The notes under the pieces were generated by a model. It was not told where the DNA came from, did not search any database, and saw only the letters and a list, made by a program, of their open reading frames with translations. From contig NZ_CP053908.1 in assembly GCF_013256625.1 (NCBI RefSeq), positions 2,170,001 to 2,234,000 on the forward strand: a stretch of 64,000 nucleotides of DNA, read 5' to 3'. Origin of the DNA: Hymenobacter sp. BRD128. Lineage in GTDB: Bacteria > Bacteroidota > Bacteroidia > Cytophagales > Hymenobacteraceae. Shown here piece by piece: positions 1 through 7,480 of this stretch. A program made the position numbers and the translations under genes. Position 1 is the first letter of the stretch, and every line of letters begins with the position of its first letter.

Positions 1-2
1 TG

Positions 3-473
3 CTTTTCGGCGGCACCATTCGCGAAAATATTGCCTACGGCAAGCCCAACGCTAGCGACCAGGAAATTATCGAAGCCGCCCGCCGCGCCAATGCCTGGCA
101 GTTTATCAGCGCCTTCCCCGAGGCGCTCGATACGGTGGTGGGCGACCGGGGCATCAAGCTCTCGGGCGGGCAGCGCCAGCGCGTGGCCATTGCCCGCGCC
201 ATCCTCAAAAATCCGGCGGTCCTCATCCTCGACGAGGCCACCTCGTCGCTCGACAGCGAGAGCGAAAAGCTCGTGCAAGGTGCCCTTGACGAGTTGATGC
301 AGAACCGTACCAGCCTCATCATCGCCCACCGCCTCAGCACCATCCGCAAGGTGGACAAAATCCTGGTTATCGACGGCGGCCGCATCGTGGAAGCCGGCAC
401 CCACGAGGAATTAAGCGACCGGGCGGGCGGGCTGTATGCCAATTTACTGCGCTTGCAGTTTGAGTTGGCCTAA
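3..473 (+). CDS. ABC exporter, C-terminal ATP-binding domain (partial, runs off the left edge)
   Basis: Only the last 156 codons are present; the frame is open to base 3, so the start lies left of the window. What remains is the second half of a nucleotide-binding domain: the signature LSGGQRQR, Walker B with D-loop ([12 protein letters not shown]) and the H-loop (IIAHRLSTI). The order and the short tail after the H-loop are those of the MsbA/lipid-exporter type, in which a six-helix membrane domain precedes the ATPase in one chain. Those proteins act as inner-membrane homodimers. The substrate cannot be told from this end. Part of an ORF in another frame at 31-297 is a shadow of it. Confidence 0.93.
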   Translation, partial: LFGGTIRENIAYGKPNASDQEIIEAARRANAWQFISAFPEALDTVVGDRGIKLSGGQRQRVAIARAILKNPAVLILDEATSSLDSESEKLVQGALDELMQNRTSLIIAHRLSTIRKVDKILVIDGGRIVEAGTHEELSDRAGGLYANLLRLQFELA

Positions 474-536
474 GTAACGGTGTGGATTTTTTTTGCGGTC
501 GGCATCAAGTGATTATACTTCACTTGACCATTGGCA

Positions 537-1148
537 ATGAAACGCACAATCCGGCATCGGCTGCCATGCTTGGGGCGGCCCGAAGTGGCCCCGTTCGCGG
601 GGCTATTTTTGGTTATATGCTATTTTTTTATGCTTGCTGGCACCCTGAAGGAGCCAGCTAAAGGGCTGGTTGCACTGGAAGAAACGCCGTACATAACGGG
701 CTACGCATGCCTATTTGCACCAGAACATAATTACATTTACATTTCTTTGACTACCAGCGGATATTTTTCGTTTTCAGTTTCCGAGCCTGCCCTGCAACAG
801 GCCGTTTTGGAGCAGGTCAGCAAAAAATTTGGTGTGCATTTTCCAGCTGCGCTGCAATCGAAGGCCTTTGTAGCAGTCAGGCCTGAATTGTTGCCCAGCC
901 TATCAGCTACCTCTCCGTCAGTGCCTACCCGTCAGCAAATCAATACTAGCGTTACGCTTACGCAAGCCCAACTACTGGACTGCATCGAGGCTGCCCGGGC
1001 ACTTTCACCAAGACTAACCCACATGCCATCAGCAGTTTATTTGTCTATTAATACCCAAACTAAGGCTTCGCTGGTGATGCGATTGGTTAAGCAACTTCAG
1101 CACCGTAAACTTAACCAACTATATCTGCTGACACATCGCTACTCCTAA
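537..1148 (+). CDS. ExbD/TolR-like membrane protein, divergent
   Basis: 203 residues from the ATG at 537; the longer reading starts on a TTG six bases upstream and is less likely. A single membrane segment (about residues 22-38, LFLVICYFFMLAGT) follows a short basic N-terminus, and the rest should lie in the periplasm. The end (VYLSINTQTKASLVMRLVKQ, then a short strand) resembles the ExbD pattern of a strand, a helix and a final strand. ExbD works with ExbB and TonB in energising outer-membrane uptake, but no exbB or tonB lies nearby, and the usual Asp in the membrane segment is not visible. Function is therefore uncertain; it may be a stand-alone relative. Confidence 0.55.
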   Translation: MKRTIRHRLPCLGRPEVAPFAGLFLVICYFFMLAGTLKEPAKGLVALEETPYITGYACLFAPEHNYIYISLTTSGYFSFSVSEPALQQAVLEQVSKKFGVHFPAALQSKAFVAVRPELLPSLSATSPSVPTRQQINTSVTLTQAQLLDCIEAARALSPRLTHMPSAVYLSINTQTKASLVMRLVKQLQHRKLNQLYLLTHRYS

Positions 1149-1300
1149 GCACGCGCTAGCATACGCCCACGCATTAGTGCCCGATGCACTCCACCCGCCA
1201 CGAAAAAGCTGCCGAACCAGGCATAGTTATGCACCTCCAGTAGCCAGGGCCATACGGCAGCTTTGTTGCGCACGCCAATGGCAGCTAAAAAACCGGGCAC
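1145..1300 (-). pseudogene. Remnant of the C-terminus of an NCS1-type nucleobase/cation symporter
   Basis: About 51 codons are open on the minus strand from a GTG at 1300 to TAG at 1145, with an in-frame stop a few codons upstream. The translation contains PGFLAAIG, a short loop, then HNYAWFGSFFVAGGVHRALM. That order (PGFL, about 20 residues, YAWFVGFF-like last helix, then LMR) is the end of NCS1 transporters as I remember the family. Nothing of the other eleven helices is present, so this is a relic. It is too short for routine gene calls. The assignment rests on pattern memory, not a search. Confidence 0.5.
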
Positions 1301-1330
1301 GCAGGGCAAAATACCTGGCTAGCCGGTGCC

Positions 1331-1728
1331 CTACTGCGCTTCCTCAAAAATACCGAGCCAGTCGGGCGCGTCCAGGCAGCCGCGCTTGTCGCTTTTGGCC
1401 CGGTCGCAGCTAGCGCTGATGTCGGGCTGCACCACGGTAGTTATCTGGGCGTCGCCGTTGCCGGTACCGCGCAGCGGGCGCACATCGAAAGGCACCGAAA
1501 AGACCCGGCAGGGCTGCCGACGCAGGCAGTTCCAGCTAACGCCGTGGAAGTTAGACGCAAGTTGCTGGTGCGCCGAAGTGGGCGCCGGCATCTTGCGAAG
1601 AATCCTGCCCTTGATAAACGCCACGTATTCCGTGAAGCGTTAGCACAGGTAGTCGGCGAAGGTATAGCGCTGGCTAGGGTCGAGCTGCGAAATATCGGTG
1701 ATTGGCGGCGTGATGCTGAAATATACGG
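1331..1728 (-). pseudogene. Uma2-family (DUF820) nuclease-like gene, broken
   Basis: On the minus strand the frame reads ITDISQLDPSQRYTFADYLC, a TAA stop near 1641, then RFTEYVAFIKGRILRKM and further on VFSVPFDVR, TTVVQPDIS and GCLDAPDW before ending at 1331. These are the ordered landmarks of Uma2 proteins (PD-(D/E)XK fold, about 190 residues). The in-frame stop and the missing last third, including the usual EILSPS segment, mark it as dead. It lies just after the GH3-like gene on the same strand. The 97-codon piece from a GTG at 1624 is only the part downstream of the stop. Confidence 0.75.
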
Positions 1729-1732
1729 CTGA

Positions 1733-3241
1733 CTACCTGACGCTCGTGAGGAACTGACGCAGCCCATCGGCCAGCTTTCTATCGTTGCCCAGGCGCGGCA
1801 CCTTATTCTGCCCGCCCAGCTTGCCCACGCTTTTCATGTAGCGCTGAAACGCGCCGGCCGGCAGCGGCGTGAGCTGCAATGGCACCAGGATACTGCCCTG
1901 GCGCAGGTCGTCGTAATAGGTATTGCGGTGGCGTAGCGCCGTATCGAGCGCGGCGGCGAAGCTAGCGGCATCGCGTGGCGGCTGGGCAAACTCGACCAGC
2001 CACTCGTGGCGCGAGGGCTGGCCAGGGTCGCCGCTCACCAAGGGCGCCACGGTAAATTCGGTGACTTCGGTTTCGGGATGCTGGCGCACGGCTTCACGCA
2101 GAGCGGCTTCCACTTCTTCGCCGATAACGTGCTCGCCGAAAGCCGAGAGAAAATGCTTGATGCGCCCCGTGACCACCACCCGGTGCGGGTACAAATCGAC
2201 AAAGCGCACGGTATCGCCGAGCGAGTAGGCCCAGAGGCCGGCATTGGAAGTCAGCACGACGGCGTATTGCTGCCCCAGCTCTACCTCGGCGATGGTGAGG
2301 CGGGGCGGATTTGCCTCAAAAAACCGCTCGGCAGGCACAAACTCGAAGAAGATGCCGCTGGCCAGCCGCAGCAGCAGGCCGGGGTTGCCGGGCTGGTCCT
2401 GAAAGGCCAAAAAGCCCTCGGAGGCCGGAAACAGCTCGATGCTATCGACCGGCCGGCCGATGCTTTCGAGCAGGCGGGCGCGGTAGGGCTCCATGCTCAC
2501 GCCGCCCGATACGAAGAGGTCGAAGTTCGGAAACACCTCTCCCACCGGCCGGCCGGTGCGGGCCGTGAGGCGGTCGAAATACATCTGCACCCAGGGTGGA
2601 ATGCCGGAAATGAGCGTCATGGGCTGCCCCAGCGTTTCGCGCACAATGGCATCGAGCTTGGCTTCCCAGTCCTCGATACAGTTGGTGGCATAGCTAGGCA
2701 GCTGGTTACGACGCAGATAGGCCGGCACGTGGTGGTTGACGATGCCCGAGAGCCGGCCCGTCGGGATGCCGCCCACGCGCTCCAGCTCGGGCGAGCCGGA
2801 CAGGAAAATCAGCTTGCCATCAAGAAAGCGCGCGCGGCCAGTGGCGGCCACGTAGTGCAGCAGCGCGTCCTTGGCCCCGTTGATGTGGTTGCCGATGCTG
2901 GCCCGCGTAATCGGAATGTACTTGGCGCCGCTAGTGGTACCGCTGGTTTTGGCCAGGTACAGCGGCCGGCCGGGCCAGAGAATAGCAGGCGCACCGGCTT
3001 TTACGCGGTCGAAATAGGACTTGAGGGCCTCGTAGTCGCGGATGGGCACGCGGGCCGCAAAGTCGGCGGGCGTTTGGATGACCCCGAAGTCGTGCGCCTG
3101 GCCAAAGGCCGTGCCGGCCGCCGTGCGCGTCAGCGTGCGCAGCAGGGCTAGCTGCGTGGCAACGGGCTGGCGCTGCCACTGCCGGTAGCGGTGCACGGTA
3201 TAGGCCGCCAGGGGGCGGCTTAAGGCGGCTTTTATTCCCAT
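1733..3241 (-). CDS. GH3 auxin-responsive-promoter family protein (acyl-adenylate-forming)
   Basis: 502 residues from the ATG at 3241 (MGIKAALSRP). A longer reading to 3271 begins on a TTG that is itself part of the probable -7 box (CACCTTTG), so I reject it. GH3 proteins belong to the ANL adenylating superfamily; plant members join amino acids to hormones, and the bacterial substrates are largely unknown. Visible landmarks are the phosphate-binding loop TSGTTSGAKYIPIT near residue 105, SLGDTVRFVD and VTGRIKHFLSAFGEHV in the C-terminal half. Length is normal for the family. The next gene downstream on this strand is the Uma2 relic, so it is probably transcribed alone. Confidence 0.9.
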   Translation of the reverse strand: MGIKAALSRPLAAYTVHRYRQWQRQPVATQLALLRTLTRTAAGTAFGQAHDFGVIQTPADFAARVPIRDYEALKSYFDRVKAGAPAILWPGRPLYLAKTSGTTSGAKYIPITRASIGNHINGAKDALLHYVAATGRARFLDGKLIFLSGSPELERVGGIPTGRLSGIVNHHVPAYLRRNQLPSYATNCIEDWEAKLDAIVRETLGQPMTLISGIPPWVQMYFDRLTARTGRPVGEVFPNFDLFVSGGVSMEPYRARLLESIGRPVDSIELFPASEGFLAFQDQPGNPGLLLRLASGIFFEFVPAERFFEANPPRLTIAEVELGQQYAVVLTSNAGLWAYSLGDTVRFVDLYPHRVVVTGRIKHFLSAFGEHVIGEEVEAALREAVRQHPETEVTEFTVAPLVSGDPGQPSRHEWLVEFAQPPRDAASFAAALDTALRHRNTYYDDLRQGSILVPLQLTPLPAGAFQRYMKSVGKLGGQNKVPRLGNDRKLADGLRQFLTSVR

Positions 3242-3267
3242 AGAAGCGTAAAAATCGGGCTTATGCA

Positions 3268-3275
3268 GCAAAGGT
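3268..3275 (-). promoter_or_regulatory. -7 box of the GH3-like gene
   Basis: On the minus strand the sequence TAAGCACCTTTGC holds CACCTTTG, one base from the Bacteroidota -7 consensus TAnnTTTG, about 27 bases before the chosen ATG at 3241. Confidence 0.5.
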
Positions 3276-3493
3276 GCTTACGATACCGCTGGCTAGCTGC
3301 CATTCCGTACCTACGCCGTACCAAAGGCAGCTACTTGGCTTTCTTGCGCTTAAGTGGCATAGCTGACTTTTGATTGTTTTTTGTTTAATAAAATATCTAA
3401 CAAACTTCAACAAAACTCAAGGCCACCCGTTATTCGTATGACAGTTGCCGGTATTGGCCGGTCCTCACTCCTTATTTCTTTTTAGTTACTCCT

Positions 3494-3925
3494 ATGATTA
3501 ACCAGTTTGGCAAAGCCCAGTGGACGGGCGACATGAAAGGTCACGGCACCATCACTACCAAGAGCGGCACGGTAGAAGCCCCGTACTCGGTAGGCGCGCG
3601 CTTTGAAGGGCAGAAAGGTACCAACCCCGAAGAGCTGATTGGCGCGGCGCACGCCGGCTGCTACACCATGTTCTTGGCCATCGTGCTTTCGCAGCACGGC
3701 CACACTGTGGAGGACTTACAAACTACATCGACCGTGACGCTTGACCCAGCTCAGCAGCCGCCCGTTATCACCAAAATCGCGGTGAGCGTGCAAGGCAAAG
3801 TAACCGGCGGCAACATTACGCCCGAAGATTTTCAGAAGCACGCCGACTTTGCCAAGGCCAACTGCCCGGTATCGAAGGCGCTCGGCGCCGTGGGCGAAAT
3901 GACCCTGGAAGCCAAGCTTTCGTAG
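3494..3925 (+). CDS. OsmC-family peroxiredoxin
   Basis: 143 residues, normal length for the OsmC/Ohr family, which reduces organic hydroperoxides through a cysteine pair in the cytoplasm. Both cysteines are visible: C56 in AAHAGCYTMF and C124 in KANCPVSKALG. The N-terminal GHGTITTKSGTVEAPYS stretch and EELIGAAHAGC place it in the OsmC branch rather than Ohr, though the split is not certain without a tree. It stands alone: a divergent GH3-like gene lies upstream, and a 31-bp perfect inverted repeat follows 6 bases after its stop. Confidence 0.93.
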   Translation: MINQFGKAQWTGDMKGHGTITTKSGTVEAPYSVGARFEGQKGTNPEELIGAAHAGCYTMFLAIVLSQHGHTVEDLQTTSTVTLDPAQQPPVITKIAVSVQGKVTGGNITPEDFQKHADFAKANCPVSKALGAVGEMTLEAKLS

Positions 3926-3931
3926 AAGTAC

Positions 3932-4013
3932 GAGTTAAAAATTATGGGTTATGAGTTGGTAGTCAAGCGTATGTGCGCCTGGCTACCAACTCATAACCCA
4001 TAATTTTTAACTC
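3932..4013. repeat. Perfect 31-bp inverted repeat, 20-base loop
   Basis: The arms at 3932-3962 and 3983-4013 are exact reverse complements (left arm begins GAGTTAAAAATTATGGG). The loop is 20 bases. It fills the gap between the OsmC gene and the membrane protein at 4031. No T-run follows, so it is not a classical terminator, although the RNA hairpin could still stabilise the osmC 3' end. It looks like one of several palindromic element families in this window. Confidence 0.9.
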
Positions 4014-4018
4014 ATAGC

Positions 4019-4026
4019 TACTTTTG
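4019..4026 (+). promoter_or_regulatory. -7 box TACTTTTG fused to a start codon
   Basis: TACTTTTG matches the Bacteroidota TAnnTTTG element exactly and lies only four bases (CCCC) before the ATG at 4031. Transcription from it would begin at or next to the ATG, giving a leaderless mRNA. Confidence 0.7.
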
Positions 4027-4030
4027 CCCC

Positions 4031-4522
4031 ATGCCCACCGGTACCACCCGCATTCGCTTACGCCCCGCCAACTCATCGCGCCTCTCGTTTGGGGTGCAGG
4101 TTTCACTGGCGCTTTTTGCCATTATTTACGCCGTATTAATGCTGCGCAACTCGCCTGCCACGCAGGATTTTCACTGGCTGAGCTACGTATTTCTGGCGGG
4201 CTGCGTGGTGTATCTGGGGTTCATTCTGGTGCACAATGCGCCGGTTTTCGGCACCCAGAGCTACTTTGAGTTTGCGCCCGGCTACCTGGTGCACAAGGCC
4301 GGCTTGTTTCGGGCCAAGCAGGTTTTTGCGGCCGAAAGCATGAGTTTGCTTGAGCTGATGCCCCGCCAGCTGCGGGTGCGCCTCAAAGACGGCGACATAC
4401 ATGTGCTGAACATGCGCGAGGTGCGCGGCACCCGCCGCCGTGCCGTGCTGCGCGGCCAGCTCGAAGGCTTTGCCAAGCGCTACGGCGTGGAGCTGCGCGA
4501 GGAAACCGCCACAGCTAAGTGA
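4031..4522 (+). CDS. Two-helix membrane protein with a PH-like cytoplasmic tail
   Basis: 163 residues. Two hydrophobic segments (about 21-39 and 49-68) are followed by a tail of about 95 residues whose alternating short strands (YFEFAPGYLVHKAGLF, LRVRLKDGDIHVLNMREV) suggest a bacterial PH-like fold. I do not recognise a named family; the start fits the -7 box four bases upstream. It ends about 125 bases before the phosphohexomutase gene, which has its own promoter, so the two need not be co-transcribed. Function unknown. Confidence 0.75.
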   Translation: MPTGTTRIRLRPANSSRLSFGVQVSLALFAIIYAVLMLRNSPATQDFHWLSYVFLAGCVVYLGFILVHNAPVFGTQSYFEFAPGYLVHKAGLFRAKQVFAAESMSLLELMPRQLRVRLKDGDIHVLNMREVRGTRRRAVLRGQLEGFAKRYGVELREETATAK

Positions 4523-4607
4523 GCTAAGCGCACCATGCCGGCTAGCCCCAACTTCGCCGCCCTCCCCTCGTAGAGCAATACCTGCCAAAGACGCCCGCCG
4601 GCGTCTT

Positions 4608-4615
4608 TACTTTTG
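4608..4615 (+). promoter_or_regulatory. -7 box TACTTTTG of the phosphohexomutase gene
   Basis: Exact TAnnTTTG match 31 bases before the ATG at 4647, giving a leader of roughly 25 bases. Confidence 0.65.
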
Positions 4616-4646
4616 TTCGACATCGCCTCTCCTAACTCTTCTTCCC

Positions 4647-6383
4647 ATGCCCCTCTCCTCCGACGTTCAGCAGCGCATCAACACCTGGCTCACACCCGCC
4701 TACGATGCTGACACCCAGGCCGAAATCAAACACCTCGTTGATACGCACCAGGACGACCAGCTCAACGATGCTTTTTACCGTAGCCTGGAGTTTGGCACCG
4801 GCGGCCTGCGCGGCATCATGGGCGCGGGCTCGAACCGCATGAACCGCTACACGCTGGGCATGGCCACGCAGGGCTTGTGCAACTACTTGAAGATGAGTTT
4901 CCCGAACCAGGAAATCAAGGTGGCTATCGCGCACGACTCGCGCAACAACTCGCGCTTTTTTGCCGAAACGGTGGCTGGCATTTTTGCGGGCAACGGCATC
5001 ACGGCCTACCTGTTTGAGAGCCTGCGGCCCACGCCCGAGCTGTCGTTTGCCATTCGGCACCTGGGCTGCCAGAGCGGCTGCGTCATCACGGCCTCGCACA
5101 ACCCCAAGGAGTATAACGGCTACAAGGTGTACTGGAACGACGGCTCGCAGGTAGTGGCCCCGCACGACACCAATATTATTGCGGAGGTGAATAAAATCAC
5201 CAGCCCCGAGGAGGTGCGTTTCAACGGTGACCCTAGCCGCATTCATAGTATCGGCCAGGAAGTGGACGCCGCCTATCTGGCCGAGGTTAAGAAGCTGAGC
5301 ATCAATCCTGCCGCTATTCAGCAGCAGCACGATTTGGGCATCGTGTACACGCCGCTGCACGGCTCGGGCATCAAGCTGGTGCCACCGGCTCTGGCCGAGT
5401 TCGGGTTTACCAACGTGAGCGTGGTGCCCGGACAGGCCGAGCCCGATGGCAACTTCCCCACGGTGCAGTCGCCTAATCCGGAAGAGAAATCGGCCATGCA
5501 AATGGCCCTCGACCAAGCCAAAGCGCAAAACGCCGACATCGTGCTAGCCACCGACCCCGACGCCGACCGCGTGGGCGTGGGCGTGAAAAACGACAAGGGC
5601 GAGTGGGTTTTGCTCAACGGCAACCAGACGGCCGCGCTCCTCACGCACTACATTTTGTCGGCGCGCCAGAAAGCCGGCAAATCATTGCCTAATGATTTTA
5701 TCGTGTACACCATCGTGACGAGCGAAATCCTGGGCGATATTGCGCACCACTACGGCGTAAAATACTACCGCACGCTCACCGGCTTCAAGTACATTGCCGG
5801 CCTCATCCGCGAGCTTACGGGCGTTGAAACTTACATCTGCGGCGGCGAGGAAAGCTACGGCTTTCTCATCGGCGACTTCGTGCGCGACAAAGATGCCGTG
5901 ACGGCCTGCGCCCTCGTGGCCGAAATGGCCGCCGTGGCCAAAGGCCAGGGCCGTACCCTCTACCAGGAAATGCAGCAGATGTACGCTCAGTACGGCCTCT
6001 ACGTCGAAGACCTTATCTCCCTGACCAAGAAGGGCCAGCGCGGCGCCGAGGAAATTCAGGAGATGATGGTGGAGCTGCGCAAAAACCCACCCAAGACCCT
6101 AGCCGGCTCGCCAGTGGTGGAAATCCGCGATTACCAGACCGGCAAAATTCAGCACCTGGCCTCGGGCCAGGAAGAAAGCACCGGCGTAGAAAGCTCCAAC
6201 GTGCTGCAATTCATCACTGCGGCCGGCGACAAAATCTCGGCCCGCCCGAGTGGCACCGAGCCCAAAATCAAGTTTTACTTCAGCGTGAAGGAGCCGCTAG
6301 CCTCCATTGCCGATTACGAGCAGACGCACAAAAAGGCGGAGGAGAAAATTAAGCATATTATTGAGGAGATGCAGCTGAAGTAG
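4647..6383 (+). CDS. Phosphoglucomutase/phosphomannomutase (alpha-D-phosphohexomutase)
   Basis: 578 residues from the ATG at 4647; the open frame extends to 4440 but that part overlaps the previous gene and shows no family similarity. The enzyme interconverts hexose 1- and 6-phosphates, feeding glycogen, envelope sugar and LPS precursors. The catalytic serine loop is TASHNPKEYNG (serine near 150), the metal loop DPDADR (near 305) and the phosphate-binding loop RPSGTEPKIKFY (near 533). The early SLEFGTGGLRGIMGAGSNRM motif is typical of the long PgcA/PGM2-like branch. A strong bidirectional hairpin follows the stop. Confidence 0.95.
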   Translation: MPLSSDVQQRINTWLTPAYDADTQAEIKHLVDTHQDDQLNDAFYRSLEFGTGGLRGIMGAGSNRMNRYTLGMATQGLCNYLKMSFPNQEIKVAIAHDSRNNSRFFAETVAGIFAGNGITAYLFESLRPTPELSFAIRHLGCQSGCVITASHNPKEYNGYKVYWNDGSQVVAPHDTNIIAEVNKITSPEEVRFNGDPSRIHSIGQEVDAAYLAEVKKLSINPAAIQQQHDLGIVYTPLHGSGIKLVPPALAEFGFTNVSVVPGQAEPDGNFPTVQSPNPEEKSAMQMALDQAKAQNADIVLATDPDADRVGVGVKNDKGEWVLLNGNQTAALLTHYILSARQKAGKSLPNDFIVYTIVTSEILGDIAHHYGVKYYRTLTGFKYIAGLIRELTGVETYICGGEESYGFLIGDFVRDKDAVTACALVAEMAAVAKGQGRTLYQEMQQMYAQYGLYVEDLISLTKKGQRGAEEIQEMMVELRKNPPKTLAGSPVVEIRDYQTGKIQHLASGQEESTGVESSNVLQFITAAGDKISARPSGTEPKIKFYFSVKEPLASIADYEQTHKKAEEKIKHIIEEMQLK

Positions 6384-6400
6384 ATAAGCTAGCCAGAAAG

Positions 6401-6446
6401 AAAAAACGCCTGTCGTGTTGAGCAAGCTCAGCATGACAGGCGTTTT
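6401..6446. terminator. Bidirectional terminator between convergent genes
   Basis: AAAAAACGCCTGTCGTGTTG, then AGCAAGCT, then the complementary arm ending CGTTTT: a stem of about 20 pairs with two G-U-type mismatches, A-run on one side and T-run on the other. It serves both the mutase gene and the repressor gene facing it. Confidence 0.85.
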
Positions 6447-6462
6447 GCTTGGCTGGCCTACC

Positions 6463-7269
6463 CTACACCCGCTGCAATTGTAGCTGCTTCACCTGCTGCG
6501 TGAGGTCGAGCACCATGCTAGCCAGGTGCTCCAGCGATACGCCGCCGATGGGAAAAGCGCTGCTGATGTAGCTTTTGGCTTCCCAAATTTCGAGCACGTC
6601 TTCGGCCTTCACATCGTAGGGCGAGTAAAGCGGGTTATCCGATTGCAGGGCAAACATGGCGCTCTGCTTCAGCTTGTTATACACGCGCTTGAATACGATA
6701 CCATCCTTCTGGCTCACCACGATGCAGGGCGTGCCGTCTTTGATATTTGCCCAGTCGTCGACGTAGCGGCCCACAATGGTGGTGCCGCTGGCCAGCGGTA
6801 GCATCGAGTCGCCAGCGATTTCGAAGGCGCGGTAAGTGCCGGTGCTAGCCAGCATGGGCAAGCGGAAACGCGGCAGTTCTTCGATAAACTCGCGGTCGGC
6901 GTAGCCGTTGAGGTAGCCGGCGGCGGCTTTCAGGGGTACCAGCTCAATATTTTCTTTATCGTCGAGCCCCACCGTGAAGGCCAGCACGCGCAGCGGCTTG
7001 TCTTCGGGCAGCGTATCGGTGAGTGGGCCGGCCTCGCGCAGGGCGGCAGCCGTTTTGGCGTTTTTGCGCTTCGTAAAGTCGGTAGTAGCCAGCGAGTCGA
7101 GCGGAATATTGAACAGCCGGGCCATGTTGACGAGCGTAGCCAGGCGCGGCTCGGCGCGGCCTTCCTCGTAAGCACCTACTAGCGAGCGCTTAATATTCAG
7201 TTTGTCAGCCAATTGCGCTTGCGTGAGCCCTAGCTCGCGGCGCCAGAACTTGAGGTTGGTATTAATCAT
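6463..7269 (-). CDS. XRE-S24 repressor, LexA/CI-like, probably self-cleaving
   Basis: 268 residues from the ATG at 7269; the upstream extension to 7323 has no family character. An N-terminal XRE helix-turn-helix (residues 5-60, LGLTQAQLADKLNIKRSLVG) is followed by a linker and an S24 peptidase domain. The serine of GDSMLP is S155 and the lysine of VFKRV is K194. An Ala-Gly pair at 117-118 (KAAAGYLNG) sits 38 residues before the serine, matching the spacing in LexA (Ala84-Gly85, Ser119, Lys156). This predicts RecA-assisted or stress-triggered self-cleavage. It ends convergently with the mutase gene, and RecQ lies upstream on the same strand. Confidence 0.9.
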   Translation of the reverse strand: MINTNLKFWRRELGLTQAQLADKLNIKRSLVGAYEEGRAEPRLATLVNMARLFNIPLDSLATTDFTKRKNAKTAAALREAGPLTDTLPEDKPLRVLAFTVGLDDKENIELVPLKAAAGYLNGYADREFIEELPRFRLPMLASTGTYRAFEIAGDSMLPLASGTTIVGRYVDDWANIKDGTPCIVVSQKDGIVFKRVYNKLKQSAMFALQSDNPLYSPYDVKAEDVLEIWEAKSYISSAFPIGGVSLEHLASMVLDLTQQVKQLQLQRV

Positions 7270-7423
7270 AACGGTAGGGAAGACAGGGAAAGGAAAACCC
7301 AACGCGGAGGGCACGCGACGCACAAAACCGGCAACACCGGCCGCAAGTTACTAATTCCATTAGACTTGCCAACGCTAACGGGATGGGAATTGTTGGGGGA
7401 GACGAAATTTTGGGTGGCCGGAT

Positions 7424-7452
7424 ATAAAAACAGCCGCCTTCTGGGCGGCTGT
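7424..7452 (-). terminator. Terminator after recQ
   Basis: CAGCCGCC/GGCGGCTG stem at 7431-7451 with a short loop. On the minus strand it is followed by a T-run, just downstream of the recQ stop at 7481. Confidence 0.8.
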
Positions 7453-7480
7453 TGCGGTGGGCACTAGCTACGGTAACGTA

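Noticed and set aside
2006..3151. 381-codon plus-strand frame across the GH3-like gene
   Set aside because: Shadow; the minus strand has the family motifs.
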